The notes under the pieces are model-generated. The model saw only the letters and a list, made by a program, of their open reading frames with translations. It made no database searches and was not told the origin of the DNA. From NCBI RefSeq assembly GCF_963583255.1, contig NC_084811.1, positions 18,184,088 through 18,248,087 on the forward strand: a stretch of DNA of 64,000 nt, written 5' to 3'. This DNA comes from Pyrus communis. Lineage: Eukaryota; Streptophyta; Magnoliopsida; Rosales; Rosaceae. The translations under genes and the position numbers were made by a program. Positions 20,528 through 34,031 of the stretch are shown one piece after another (position 1 is the first letter of the stretch; the number at the start of each line of letters is the position of its first letter).

Positions 20528-22961
20528 ATTTTTTCTTCTTCCCCAAAGATGATACCAGATGCCTGGAGTACAGATGACCCAGGAGGAAACGATAGATTGA
20601 AGTGTGCTGATTCATTCACCGCTTCTTCAAAAGCAAAGGTATCTCATATCATCAAGGTCAAAAGCAAAAGTATCTCATATCATGCTCTTTCCCTGTCTTT
20701 TTCTTTGTCCTTGTTCTTACTTGCATGGCAAAGTAAAAGAAGCAATCAGCCGGCACTTGGAGTCAGTCTTCCGATCTGGAGCCGACTGCCTGGAATCTAT
20801 TCCTGATTGCTTACCTAGCGTTGCTCTCGAGTAGTCATCTTTAACGGTTGATACACTTCCAGAGAAGGGACCACTGCTGCAAAGATTGAACAAAGAAACA
20901 GAGATAAAAGGAGCAAGCTCAGACCTTCGGGGGAGACCAAAAGAAATCCTGCTGCCTAGTTCAAGAGTAGCACAAAGGAAAATCAATGATGGGCGGAAAC
21001 CAGTTCAAGAGTAAGCCTGTGGAATCACCAAGATCATGCCTCAATGCAATTACCAAGGAGAAGATGGAATTTACACTCCATAACCAGATTTGCGTCCCTA
21101 AACTCTTCTCTTTGTTAATTACATTCTGCCATGTTTAGTATGTTTAAGTGCTTTTTGTGTGTTTACTTATGTTTTGTGTAAATCTATGCTTGAAACATTG
21201 AGGACAATGTTTGATTTAAGTGTGGGGGGGGGGGGGGGGGGGGTAACTAATGTTGTTAATGCAAATTCGTGGGATTTTATCACCCATAACTTCAAATGTT
21301 GTTCTTTGCTGTTTTAAGGTGTTTTTAAGTTGTTTTAAAGTGTTTTAGTATGTTTTGTTTTTATAACTCCGAAAATCACATAAAAATTTGAAAAACATGT
21401 TTTAAAAAAAAAGCCTAAAAAGAGTGTTTTGAGTCATTTTTGTGTGTTTGTGTCTTAGGGTACCTTCCAACACTATGATAAGGATTTGGTTTGTAATTGC
21501 ATGACTGTTAAAAATAGTTATAAACATAGAGAAAAGTTTGATTTACTCTTGGTATATGCTTGGTTATGGTTATAATATATGACTTCACATGCAATCATAA
21601 AAGAAAAATTCGTTTTTGTAACTTGCTTGAAGGAAGGAACTCAAACTAAAGCTACATCCTTGTGAGACTTGAGCCTATAACGTTCTTTGGAGAGTATAAA
21701 TCTGTGATTCTTTGTTTTCTAAAGTTGTTGCATGATCTCATTATTCCTTGCTTGGTTGCTACTTAGAATGCAATTGTATCATGATAGAACTAAATGCTAG
21801 AACTTATATCCGTTTCATTCAAAGCATGACATTGATTTGCATAACATATATCAAGGTGAAGTTGTGTAGTGCCACCATAGCCAAATAGCCTTACTTCCCA
21901 TATTTCGTATATATTAGTTTTAACCCCGTTGAGCCTCGTTTAGCCTATTTTCTTTGCTAACCACATCACCCCTTACCTAGCCTAGAGTAGGACTTTCCTA
22001 TACCCTTGTTCTTAAAGTATAGTGAGCATGACTTAAATGAATTCCTTTTGAGTTACATTATGCAAGAAAATGAGTGTGGGGGAGTAAAAGTTTGTTCTTA
22101 CGTTTATATGTATGTTTTGAGATTCAAAAGAAAAAGAAGAAGAAAAGAAAAAAAAAAAAAAAAAGGAGTGAAAATAAGTAAGAATGAACTCACGAGCGTT
22201 GATGGTTGAAGAAATGGTCCAAAAAGTTGAATATGGCCCTAAGTTTTGTGTGACTTTCCCTTGGGTGTTCAAAGTTGACTTCTGCGTTCTTAAGGGAATT
22301 CTAAGTGCCTAATTCAATACTTTGCTCACTATTGCTTTAAGAATGTTTGTTTATCCTTCACCTTTCATTGTTAGCCAATACCCTAGCCCCGTTACAACCC
22401 TTTGACTTCTATCTTGAGTGTTATGTGTTTCAAAATGTGGAGTTTGGAATTGATATGAGCTTATGGAATCACTGGTTCTCATTCTAAGTAGTGGCATTCC
22501 ATTCATGAGATCATATTCATGTCATTATCGTAAATCCAGAAAATGCTTTCTTTGTTATAACATATGTGAGATACTAGTCTTTCATGGTTACATCAATCTC
22601 TCACATATAACTAGTGTAGGGTGTGTAGTCAGAAAATCTGTGTGAAAATAGAGTGCATTCTAGTAAGGAATTGAGGAAATTCTCTAAGGCATGTTACTAC
22701 ATTCAAATCATGGTTTTAAATGCTTAATTGTGAACTAGTATGTGGTGACTATGATTAAGAATGTACTTAAGTGTAAAGATGGCTAAAATCTGTGGGAATA
22801 ATGATTTTTAACTTGTCATGTGCATTGGAAATCCGTGAGACGATTGTTGGAAGGTGTAGGTGGTGTTTTGTTCGTTTTGTCTAGTTTCGTGTTCTTTTGT
22901 TGTTTTGTTTTTTTTTTTCTGTTTTGCTCGAGGACTAGCAAAAGCTAAGTGTGGCGGTATT
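20528..22961 (+). other. Element A 3' untranslated internal region
   Basis: No supported gene. It includes a 20-base G run (21224-21243) in the context TTGAGGACAATGTTTGATTT-AAGTGTGG, a block I associate with the Athila-type 3' region, an A-rich run near 22148-22164, and the polypurine end AAGTGTGGCGGTATT just before the 3' LTR (GTGTGGGGGTATT in C). B and C carry the same region with close similarity. Confidence 0.7.
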
Positions 22962-25231
22962 TGATAGGAGCATATTCATGCGACTTAAATGCCTTGTTCT
23001 CGTACATTTACGTTATGTTTCTTTAGTTATTTTAGTTCTTTATGCTTCTTTTGTGTGTTTTCAGGTTCTAAGGGCTTAGGGAGCAAGAAAGTGCATTTTG
23101 AGGCTATTTGGAGCATTTTTGGGCATGGATTGGATAGCTTATCCATGGAGCCAAAAGGATGGACGAAATTGAAGGCCATTTATGCAATTTAGGACATACA
23201 ACAAAGGGCCTAGCCCATTCTCTCTTATTCTCTCCCTTATAGCCATGCAAAGAACCATCCATTCCATAAAAAACAACCCTATTTTAAGCCCATTCTAAAA
23301 CCTTGCCATGCATCACATGCATTCCCCTCATAACCTAGTTGTCATTCCACTTCATCAACACATGCATTCCTTTCATAAATCAGCCACATATTCACCCACA
23401 TGCACTTTAATCATTCAAACATGCACTCCCATCAATTAAACCATTCAAACCAACACAAAAACACCAACATTCCCTCTTTGCCGTGTAAACACATGCATTT
23501 CCCTTGCCATTTTCAGCCATCACACTTCATCATTACACCACCATTCATTCTTTAATCCACATCCATTCATCATCATTCACCCTAACTTCAATTCACATGC
23601 AAACAACACCCATTTCTGCACCAAAGAAGTCTATGTCGTGACCTTCCTAGCCATTTCCAGCTTTTCCCTTTACATTTCACATGCATTCCATACTTCTCCT
23701 AGCTGTTTTCCATCATTATTTCAGCCACCATTCACTCTTTAATCCACATGCATTCACACACACTTCACACAAACAACATTCACATGCAAACACAAGCTTT
23801 AACCAACAAACAAAACAGCCAACACATGCACCAAAACACCCATGCCGTGCACTTCACATTGAAATTCCAGCATCTTCACATGCAATTCCAGCTTTCACAT
23901 GTTGTCCTAGCTGTTTTTCCATCATTCCTCCACACAAACACCTTAAACAAACAGCCATATACACCTCCACTCCTCCTATAAATACCCTTGCATTCCCATT
24001 ACCTAAACACATCTCATTTTCATACACAACACACCACATTCACTCTCCACCTTCTTTAGCCGTGAGTCCCCCTTCCCTTATAATCCAAACACCACTCCTC
24101 TTCCATTTCCATCACTCCTCACTCCATTCCACACTTCCATTCCCCCAAACAAACTATCCTTAGACCTTATGCCGCAACGAAGAGGAAGAGAAGAGGGCCT
24201 AAACGTTCATACAATTCAAGTTTGAGTTGTTGGAATGTTTAGGTGTTTCTTTGATTTCAATGTTTAATTTCAATTCTCTTTGTTTTGTATGAGGAACTAA
24301 ACCCCCCCCCTTTGGCTAGGGGGGATTCGAAATATATGTTTATGCTTGCATTTTGATTTGATTACTTCTAATTGCGTTTCATAAGTTGTGGATTCAATTT
24401 GTTTAACTGTTTGATTGATAACGTATTTATGTATGTTTATTGAGAGAGCACGCTTAATTTTCATGCATGAATATGACGCTAGAATATAAGTGAGTTTCAC
24501 CTAATAGTTACGAACTTATATTCACAAGTAGTGGAGGTTGCTTATAAACAATCGTGTTAAACGAATTCTTGGCATAAGTTTCATGCAATCATAGTAACGA
24601 ATGCCTCGTCAACACTTATAGTTTTCAAAGAACTTAATGATTCTTGCTTGTATCTCTATTATGCAATTCATGTGTGGAACTTGTGAGGAATGCTTTGGGT
24701 TGTCGTATGCAATCATCCAATTCATTAACTTAAGGAAAACTTGACGGTTAATTTAAGCGGACCTAATTAACCCGGGGTGTTGAGAATTCATAATTTATTG
24801 AAATGCAATTGGAAATCTTTTTATTATGCAAGTGTAACATGTGTGGAGATGAACCCCTTGGCTAGCATCCATTCATTCCATTTCATCAATTTCATATTTA
24901 CATTCTGTCTAGTTTATTAACTTGTTTCGTTATTTCAATTTTCGTCAAACCTAAATCCCCCTTTTGCTTTAATGTTCAATTTAGTTAGAAATCAATTTAG
25001 TTTGTGTTTTTAAAGCATTTTGAGTCTTTTGGTTTGTCTTAGTGTTTTAACGTTTAGTTTCACATTCTTTGAGTCTAGTTTAGTGTTTTATATTGTTTTT
25101 ACGTTTTTGAGTCAGTTTCCAAGAGATTAACAATCCCTCCTAATCCCCGGTCCAGAACGATCCCTACTTACATACTTCACTACAATTGACAAAAAGAGGG
25201 TTTAATTTGTGTGCGTATAATTCTCGCATCA
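22962..25231 (+). repeat. Element A 3' LTR
   Basis: Partner of 16611-18882; TATAAATA at 23977-23984; ends CTCGCATCA followed by the duplication CCTAA. Confidence 0.9.
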
Positions 25232-25236
25232 CCTAA

Positions 25237-25542
25237 CAAAAGATAGCTTGAGGTGCCTAACAAATGACATCTTGAGGTACCAACAAAAGAGAAGTCTAAG
25301 CTAGAATAATCAAGAGTAGTAACACCTATATATAGACATCTTGGGTACTAACAAATGACAAGTCCAAGGCACATTTAGGTGCTAATTAACAAAAAGGTGC
25401 TTCATGTGCTAACAAAAGAGGTGTACCATGTGCATACTTGAAACTAACCACAAAAGACACAATATGGACATCATTCCTCTTCCAAATCATGTTCTTCCAG
25501 CTCAGGATAAGTATTTTCACCCTCTGAAATATGACCATCAGA
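25237..25542 (-). other. CACTA interior, 3' flank of transposase gene
   Basis: Short degenerate repeats of a CTAACAAA-AGTCTTGAGGTGC type run from 25232 to about 25440; element A inserted into one of them. No frame. It would be the 3' untranslated part of the minus-strand gene. Confidence 0.4.
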
Positions 25543-26578
25543 TTATGTAGAGTTGTTGGTCTTCTCCTGACTTACAGCAATAAATGCCTTGATTTTTGTG
25601 AACAGATTTTCATCATCATTATGTAAATCCAATTGAGCTCTCAATTGTTCGTTCTCTTGTTGCATTTTGAGGAAACCATCTAACAGAAGCTTGATCTGAG
25701 ATCTTATATCAATTAACTCGGAACTTGATGTCATAGAAGAAATGCAACCAAAGGTATCTGTACGAGGAAAAACACCTACACCATTAATCGATTTTCCCTT
25801 CCTCCTAAGGTTTTCAGCCATGATTCCAAACTCATCATCCAATGGCACATGTACGGAATCTGATAGTGTACCTTCAGGTACTTCTTGGATCAACGTCTCC
25901 CTCATTTCATGCTTCCTTTTCTTCATGTTATCCTTTCATAATTAAATAGAAACAATTTAGTTTCTTTCATTCCAAACATTTCAGCTGTAATATGTTAAAG
26001 AAAACACAACTTGACCACTTGTATGTTATTCGTATCTGATACAGAAGCAAATCACCATGCAAAACCTGTATGTAAACATGATTTGTAGTTTCTATTTGAC
26101 TATGGATTAAATTGGACTAGGCACATATAATGTTTTTCTCAACAAGTAACAGACGCAAAGTTAGCATAAGATATATTGGTGGGACAAAAAAGTAGTATCG
26201 TGTCAATTTTGCATGTTCATTTCAACTGTGTTTCTTAAGTTGTATCTTGTCAATTGTAAAATTTTAATCTTTAGTGCATTTGAAATGAAAAAAAATGAGT
26301 GGCCCATGAATAACTTACATATTTTTGTCGAGCAACATCATTGATCCATTGGCCGTTCTTGTCTTTGTGAAGAGCACCCGAATTGTCAATCGCTGATAAT
26401 GAATCTCCTTTCTATTTAATAATGAAGAGACAAACATGAGAGTGCATAATGAGTATTATAAGTACTTTAGTTTCATTACCTTGTGAGTTGTCCTAGCATG
26501 TTGGATGAATGGCCTTGCTCCTCCCTTGTGGTGATACTTCAGTTTCTTCCTATTATTAGCATTTTGCTTTGAAAGCTC
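25543..26578 (-). CDS. CACTA transposase-associated gene, 3' exons (Ptta/En/Spm type)
   Basis: Three exons can be read on the minus strand with matching phases. Exon 26578-26480 (33 codons: RKKLKYHHKGGARPFIQHAR) is bounded by a TGTAG acceptor and a CAAG|GTAATG donor. Exon 26411-26319 (31 codons: GALHKDKNGQWINDVARQKY) lies between AAATAG and GTAAGT. Exon 25932-25543 (DNMKKRKHEM..., 129 codons and stop) starts after GAAAG. The arrangement 'H-K...G-W/V-N-D-A...Y-D-N-M' is that of the plant Ptta/En/Spm transposase family C-terminus, followed by a coiled coil (about QIKLLLDGFLKMQQENEQL). Upstream exons are displaced or lost because copia I and element C lie in the 5' direction. Probably inactive in this copy. 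Confidence 0.6.
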
Positions 26579-27398
26579 CTACATTACACAAGTGGTACAT
26601 AACAAGCAAAAGAAGAGTTAGTATTGTAAAGGTGTACAATTTGGGAAGCTCCTACCTCCTAGACTTGTACATATTCATATATTTGAGTTGTACATATTTG
26701 TTCAAATGCAATAGAGTACCACTATCTAACATCTTCTCCAATCAATTAGAATCTAATTTTCATAAACACTATATCCAATGATTTTTGCTATCGTTCTCTT
26801 GTAGACGTTCTCAAATTTTACCAACCTGAAATGTAGAACTAAAAGCAATGGATAGCATAATAAATGCAAACAAGCCCTGCATTTGATTATGCCTAATACC
26901 AATAAAATACATGTAAAAGCTTGTGAAGAAGCAGAGCTTATTTATCAATAAAGAAGCTCTGCATTATATACATGTAAAAGCTTTTGAAAATGTAGAGCTT
27001 ATTTATCAATAACATACATGTACAAGCTCTTCATTATATATATTATATTTCAAATTTTTTGCAAGACACAAAAGAAACTAAACAGGTGTTCCCCTATATT
27101 TCTATAAACTGATGATATTTGTGTTTTCACATAATGCTTTTACAGATTCTATAAGTTCTACTTGAAAAATACTCCACTCCCATCTCCATATTAACTTTAA
27201 AAGACAAATGTGTACTTATGGAAACTTTAAGTTTGTTTGAATTTATTTTTCATAGATTGATTGAATGTACAAGGGGGGATATATAATGAGGTAGAAAGTT
27301 ACAAGCAACCCTACCTTGGCAAATCCTACTAACCCGGTATACCCTAAAGCTGTCACTCTTTAAATTAAGGGAGTGTAGCAAGTAGCTAGCACACAACT
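26579..27398 (-). other. CACTA interior, intron-like DNA
   Basis: No secure exon. A minus-strand segment near 26825-26760 after a TTTCAG acceptor is open for 23 codons and could be another exon. At 26880-27060 a 60-base unit with TACATGTAAAAGCTT and AGAGCTTATTTATCAATA is repeated in degraded form, and GCAGAGCTT...AAGCTCTGC (26932-26963) forms a hairpin. Confidence 0.35.
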
Positions 27399-29259
27399 TG
27401 TTGGAAGTATGCCCACAAAGCCACTCATTTGATGTAATAGCTTTTTGGAATACTTATTGTGTTAAACTTTTATATGTTTAATAGAGGGCAAAGCTTATTG
27501 TTAATCACTATTTATAGTATCTTGTGTTTAAGCAATAAGGGAATCCAAGGAATGTATTTGATCTAAGAGACAAGTGATTTAAGTTAGTTAAATTAACGAG
27601 ACCTTTCTCTTATGTTCATTCCTAAAACGTTCCTAGCCATAGGATTGCCAATTGGGCATTGACAATCCGCTAAGGTTAGTATGTGTTATGTCGACTCAAG
27701 CGTGAGCATGAACTAGTCTCAAGTCATTTGGTGTTGGACACTAAGGCAAACACATAGGTGCTCGAAAGAGTAATCGAGTACACTGAACAACGATCAAACG
27801 AGAGTTCGAACATACATGTCATGTGAGAACTCAATAGTTGCAATATGCAAAGTAGTCCTTTGACCTGAGGCATCATTGATGTCTAATGGTTAGGTCCTTG
27901 ATCTTTGATTATGTCAACGGCATTCCATTGGAGTGTCCACGGCATTGTTGGGGTCAAGCTATCTAGTCATGTAGGCATATGAATGTACAACAAGGGATCT
28001 CTAACCTTCCATGATGGAAGGAGAATACTCTAAGATATGATTCGAGAGTCTTTGGCCAAAGCATATGAATATGACTAAGGAAGATGTTCCAAATCTTATT
28101 CAATTGAATCATATAGAGAAGTATCACATTGGATAGTAGACATGAAACAAACTATCACTTAAACAATGTGATTAAGAGTATTGTATTAGAGAAGGACCGT
28201 ATTGCATTGTAGTTGTAACTGGATAGGTTCTCCAACCACTTCTACTTAGCTTGGGTAACCATGACATGCTGCTAGGCATCACCCATGGTTTGTGGAAGCC
28301 CTAAAGATTAGCAAACACTAATTTTAAGGGAGAATTGAAATGTGGTTTCAATTCACAATCGATAGTTAAGAGTAACATCGCCCACTACCTCGCTAATTGG
28401 AACCTAATGGATCGTACACCGAGTAAGGATATAAGTGAAGAAATTATATGAAATGGATAAGCAATTAAATGGTTTAATTGAAGAATGGTCAAGATTAATT
28501 AAATAGTTAATTAATTATACGAAACGTTCGTATTAGGCGTTTAAGTTAGTTTTGGGCTTCGGGGCGCAAAAACGTTTTGGTCCACAAGGCCCATTATGTT
28601 TAAGTTGTATGACAACTAAAACAAAATGGGCAATTAAGCCCAATAACAACATATGGCCGGCCATAAGGGTGGAGGGTAGTGAACTTGGCTTAATTGCAAG
28701 TTTGCCACTCCATTGTGAGGTGGTATAAAGACATCTTTATAACCATTTCATCCTAAGGGTTTTCGAATAGAATTTGGGTGAAACCTATTCTCTCATTTTC
28801 TACATAGAGGCCGGCCACCTTAGGGGAAGAACATCTAGCAATCTTTCTTCCCTAAGTCATCCATTTCATCTTCACACAACATCTTTGGTGTGGAGACTTA
28901 GAGACACCAAACTTTTGGTGTTTTGGAGAACAAATCCTCAAATCCTCAAAGAAGAAAAAAGAGCACTAAAAGGGAGGAAATCACAAGGAAGATCCAAGGA
29001 GCAAGGAGGTGACTTGAAGGCCCTCCACTTGGGTGAATCCCTTGTGCAATCAAGGATGAGCTTCAAGGGTAAAGAATCTCTAAATTCTTATTCTCTTTAA
29101 TATTGTTAAAGAGTCTTATGGTTCACCATATACTAGGCTTTGAAAGTCATGGGTTTTATGAATTGTTTTTGAATGCATGCCTACTTTAAAGTGTTATTAG
29201 TATGCCTATGTATTCAAATGTTCATGCATGTTCTTAGCTAGGACAAAATTTTTCCTTCA
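27399..29259 (+). repeat. Element I 5' LTR
   Basis: TATAAAG at 28724-28730 is the likely promoter box. Two GGCCGGCC palindromes (28652 and 28810 regions) are shared with the 3' copy, and one is kept in copia H. A 108-codon open frame (28774-29100) is repeated in the 3' LTR but is leader RNA, not a gene. Confidence 0.9.
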
Positions 29260-29261
29260 AG

Positions 29262-29275
29262 TGGTATCAAGAGCC
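29262..29275 (+). other. Element I primer binding site, tRNA-Met type
   Basis: TGGTATCAAGAGCC lies two bases after the 5' LTR and matches the initiator tRNA-Met primer pattern. Confidence 0.85.
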
Positions 29276-29629
29276 TAGGCCTAGTTTATGGTGGATCCTT
29301 TTGGGTTTTGTGATTTTTCATATTTTGTGATTTAAGTGTTGTAAATGTTACAAGCTTTGTTCTTGCTTTGAATATAAATTTTACTTGAAAATTTAGCATC
29401 TCAAATGTTGTAGATGTATTTCATTAAAGCATGAATAATGGAACTAAAAGTTGGTGCCAAGTGTTTTGGGATTTTCGGCCAAATCCAAAGGGTGATTTTT
29501 TGGGTTCATGTTAGGCTTGTTAAAATGGTTTTAAAGTGCTTTTTGGAACCCCTAAGTACCCTAGGATATTAACCCTCTTTTGAGTTGTGAAAATTTGAGT
29601 TTTTGGTGAAAGAAAACATCCATGGAGCT

Positions 29630-31569
29630 TGATGCGAGATTTATACGCGCACAAATTAAACCCTCTTTTTGACAATTGTAGTATAAGTATAAGTAGGGAT
29701 CGTTCTGGACCGGGGATTAGGAGGGATTGCAAATCTCTTGGAAACTGACTCAAAAACGTAAAATAAAGTTTAAAACACTAAACTAGACTCAAAGAATTCA
29801 AAATTAAAGTTTAAAACACTAAGACAAACCAAAAACTCAAAATGCTTTAAAAACACAAACTAAATTGAATTCTAACTAAAATGAACATTAAAACAAAAGG
29901 GGGGTTGAGGTTTTACGAAAATTGAAATAACGAAACAAGTTAAATAAACTAGACAGAATGTAAATATGAAATTGATGAAATGGAATGAATGGATGATAGA
30001 ATAGCTAAGGGGGTCATCTCCACATATGTTACACTTGCATAATAAAAAGATTTCCAGTTGATCTTTCGATAAATTATGAAACTCATCACCCCGGGTTAAT
30101 TAGGTCCGCTTAAATTAACCGTCAAGTTTTCCTTAAGTTAATGAATTGGATGGGTTAGCGCAACGCAATTCACAACATTCTCCAAAAGTCCTTTACGTGA
30201 ACAGCACAATAAAGATACAATCAAAGATCATTAAGCATTATGAAAACTATAAGTGTTGACGAGGCATTCGTTACTATGATGAGCATGAAACTCGTGCCAA
30301 GAATTCATTTAACGCGATTGTTTATAAGCAACCTCCACTACTTGTGAATATAAGTTCATAACGATTAGGTGAAAATCACTTATATTCTAGCGTCATATTC
30401 ATGCATGAAAAATTAAGCGCGCATTCTTAATAAACATACATAAATAAGTTATCAATCAAACGGTTAAACAAATTGAATTAACAACTTATGAAATGCAATT
30501 AGAAGTAATCAAATCAAAATGCAAGCATAAACATATATTTCGAATCACCCCCTAGCTAAAGGGGGTTTAGTTTATTATAACTTTGAAATCAAAGAAATAC
30601 CTAAACATTCCAACAACTCAAACTTGAATTGTATGAACGTTTAGGCACTCTTCTCTTCCATTCCTCATACGTACAAACAAAGAGAATTGAATTTAAACAT
30701 TGAAATCAAAGAAACACCTAAACATTCCAACAACTCAAACTTGAATTGTATGAACGTTTAGGCACTCTTCTCTTCCTCGTTGTTGTAGCACAAGGTCTAA
30801 GGATAGTTTGATGGTGTGAATAGTTTGGGGAGTGGTGTTTGGATTAATAGGGAAATCACGGCAAAGAGAAGGAATGGAAGTGTTTGTGGTGTGTTGTGTA
30901 TGAAATGAGATGTTCATGAATGAATGAATGCAAGGGTATTTATAGGAGTAGTGGAGGGAACATATGGCTATGTCATTTGTAGGTGAAGTAGGTGGATGTT
31001 GTAGGTGAAGTAGGTGGATGTTGTAGGTGAAGTGGATGTTGTAGGTGAAGTGGGTGGATGTTGTAGGTGAAGTAGGTGGATGTTATGTTAAGTGATAAGT
31101 GATAAGTGATATGATATGTGGTTATGATATGATAAGTGGTTAAGTGGTGATGATAAGTGATAAGTGATTAAGTGATATGATATGTGGTGATGATAAGTGA
31201 TAAGTGCATGTGGGTTAACTAATGAAGGAAATGCATGTGCAATGACAATGTGTTAGAATGGATGTGTGTTATGCATGGCATGATTGGGATTAGGAAAGGT
31301 TTAAATGTCCTAAAACTAAAGAGAACAAGGTTCCAACACTTTGGCTCCAATTAGGTCTTCAATTTCGTCCAACATTTTGGCTTCAAGCATAAGCTATCCG
31401 TCCTTAGCCCAAAAGTGCTCCAAAAGTCTCCAAAATGCATCTTTTTGCTCCTTTAGCCCTTTGGACCTACAAACACACGAAAATAGCTTAAAGTACTAAA
31501 ATAACTAAAGAAACATAACGTAAATGTACGAGAACAAGCCATTTAAGTCGCATAAATATGCTCCTATCA
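29630..31569 (-). repeat. Element B 3' LTR
   Basis: Contains a TATTTATA (minus TATAAATA) box at 30937-30944, a duplicated 77-base block (about 30579-30655 and 30702-30778), and tandem arrays at 30979-31210 of GTAGGTGAAGTAGGTGGATG and of AAGTGATAAGTGAT. Confidence 0.92.
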
Positions 31570-31585
31570 AATACCCCCACACTTA

Positions 31586-32335
31586 GCTTTTGCTAGTCCT
31601 CGAGCAAAACAGAAAAACAAAACAAAAAGAACAAAACACAACCTACACCTTCCAACAATCGTATCAGGGACTTCCAATGCACATGACAAGTTAAAAATCA
31701 TTATTCTCACAGATTTGAGCCATCTTTACACTTAAGTACATTCTTAATCATAGTCACCACATACTAGTTCACAATTAAGCAATTAAAACACATTTCAAAT
31801 GTAGTAACATGCCTTTAGAGAATTCCCTCAATTTCTTACTAGATGTACTCTCGTTTTTCACACAGATTTTCTGACTACACACCCTACACTAGGTATATGT
31901 GAGAAGATTGATGTAAACATGTAGACGAACACTCACATATGTTATAATAAGGAAAGCATTTTCTGGAGTTAATAAGCATGTTTAGATATGATCTCATGAA
32001 TGGAATGCTACTACTTAGACGAGAGAACCAGTGACACCATAAGCTCATACCAAGTTCAAACTCCACAATTGAAATACATAACACTCAATATAGAAGTCAA
32101 AGGGTAGTAACGGGGCTAGGGTATTGGCTAACAATGAAAGGTGAAGGATAAACAAACATTCTTAAAGCAATAGTGAGCAAAGTATTGAATTAGGCACTTA
32201 GAATTCCCTTAAGAACGCAGAAGTCAACTTTGAACACCCAAGGGAAAATCACACAAAACTTAGGGCCATATTCAACTTTTTGGACCCTTTCTTCAACCAT
32301 CAACGCTCGTGAGTTCATTCTTACTTATTTTCACT

Positions 32336-32371
<36 letters not shown>

Positions 32372-33971
32372 CTTTTGAATCTCAAAACATACATATAAAC
32401 GTAAGAACAAACTTTTACTCCCCCACACTCATTTTCTTGCATAATGTAACTCAAAAGGAATTCATTTAAGTCATGCTCACTAAACTTTAAGAACAAGGGT
32501 ATAGGAAAGTCCTACTCTAAGCTAGGTAAGGGGTGATGTGGGTAAACAAGGAATAAAGGCAAAACGAGGCTCAACGGGGTTAAAACTTACAACATATACG
32601 AAGTATGAGAAGTAAGGCTATTTGGCTATGGTGGTGGTCACTACACAACTTCTTCTTGAATATGTGTTATGCAAATCAATAACATGCTTTGAATGAAATG
32701 GGCATGAGTTCTAGCATTTGGAACTATATGATGAAACGCCTTCTAAGTAGTAACCAAGCAAAGAATAATGAGATCATGCAACGACTTTAGAAAACAAGAA
32801 ATCACAGATTATACTCTCCAAAGAACGTTATAGGCTCAAGTCTCTCAGGGTTGTAACGTTTGTTTGAGTTCCTTCCTTCAAGCATGTTACAAAAACGAAT
32901 TTTTTTCTTTTATGATTGTATGTGAAGTCATACATTATAACCATAACCAAGCATATACCAAGAGTAAATCAAACTTTTCTCTATGTTTATAACTCTTTCT
33001 AACCGTCATGCAATTATAAACCAAATCCTTATCATTGTGTTGGAAGGTACCCTAAGACACAAACACACAAAAACGACTCTTAAAACAACTCTTTTTGGGT
33101 TTTTCAAAACAATTTTTCAAATTTTTATGGGATTTTCGAATTATAAAACAAAACACACTAAAACACTCTAAAACAACTTAAAAACACCTTAAAACAGCAA
33201 GGAACAACATTTGAAGTTATGGGTGATAAAATCCCACGAATTTGCATTAAATATACTTAGTTACCCCCCCACACTTAAATCAAACATTGTCCTCAATGTT
33301 TTAAGCATAGATTCACACAAAACATAAGTAAACACACAAAAAGCATTTAAACATACTAAACATGGCAGAATGTAATTAACAAAGAGAAGAGTTTAGGAAC
33401 GCAAATCTGGTTATGGAGTGTAAATTCCCTCTTCTCCTTGGTGATTGCATTGAGGCATTGATCTTGGTGATTCCACAGGCATACTCTTGAACTGGTTTCC
33501 GCCCATCGTTGATTTTCCTTTGTGCTACTTCTTGAACTGGGCAGTAGGATGGTTCTTTTGGTCTCCCCCGAAGGTCTGAGCTTATCCCTTTTATCTGTTT
33601 CTTTGTTCAATCTGTGCAGGAGTGGTCCATTCTCTGGAAGTGTATCAACCGTTGAAGATGACTACTCGAGAGCAACGCTAGGTAAGCAATCAGGAATAGG
33701 TTCCAGGCAGTTGGCTCCAGATCGGAAGACTGACTCCAAGTGCCGGCTGATTGCTTCTTTTACTTTGCCATGCGAGTAAGAACAAGGACAAAGAAAAAGA
33801 CAGGGAAAGAGCATGATATGAGATACTTTTGCTTTTGACCTTGATGATATGAGATACCTTTGCTTTTGAAGAAGCGGTGAATGAATCAGCACATGTATTT
33901 GTTGTGCTGTTTCCTCCTGGGTCATCTGTACTCCAGACATCTGGTATCATCTTTGGGGAAGAAGAAAGAAT
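31586..33971 (-). other. Element B 3' untranslated internal region
   Basis: Homologue of 20528-22961 in A, reversed. No gene. Holds a T run of about 33 (32338-32370), an eight-base C run at 33265 where A has twenty G, and the TCTCATATCAT runs near 33810-33860. Confidence 0.75.
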
Positions 33972-34031
33972 TTAGTATTTCGAAAGGCTTTGCTGGGAGT
34001 GCACCCTCAGAGGTGAGGGAGAGTTGGGCAT
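33972..34031 (-). CDS. Small conserved ORF (B, 19 aa)
   Basis: Minus-strand MPNSPSPLRVHSQQSLSKY, equal in length to the copy in A with two substitutions. A TATATAT-type box lies about 40 bases upstream (34072-34078). Confidence 0.35.
   Translation of the reverse strand: MPNSPSPLRVHSQQSLSKY

Larger units (their letters stand above)
16611..25231 (+). mobile_element. Element A: non-autonomous Athila-derived LTR retrotransposon (LARD)
   Basis: Two LTRs of 2272 and 2270 bases (16611-18882 and 22962-25231) start TGATAGGAGC and end in CA; CCTAA flanks both sides (16606-16610 and 25232-25236). The internal 4.08 kb has a perfect tRNA-Asp primer site, a 14-codon gag stub, a poly(A) tract, the antisense ORF, its control region and a long untranslated stretch, but no polymerase. 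I count roughly a dozen differences between the LTRs by eye, so the insertion is fairly recent. Mobilisation must have used proteins from another element. Confidence 0.92.

Noticed and set aside
28774..29100. 108-codon frame, identical start at 45084-45410
   Set aside because: Lies in the transcribed leader of the copia LTR, no domain, duplicated only as part of the LTR.
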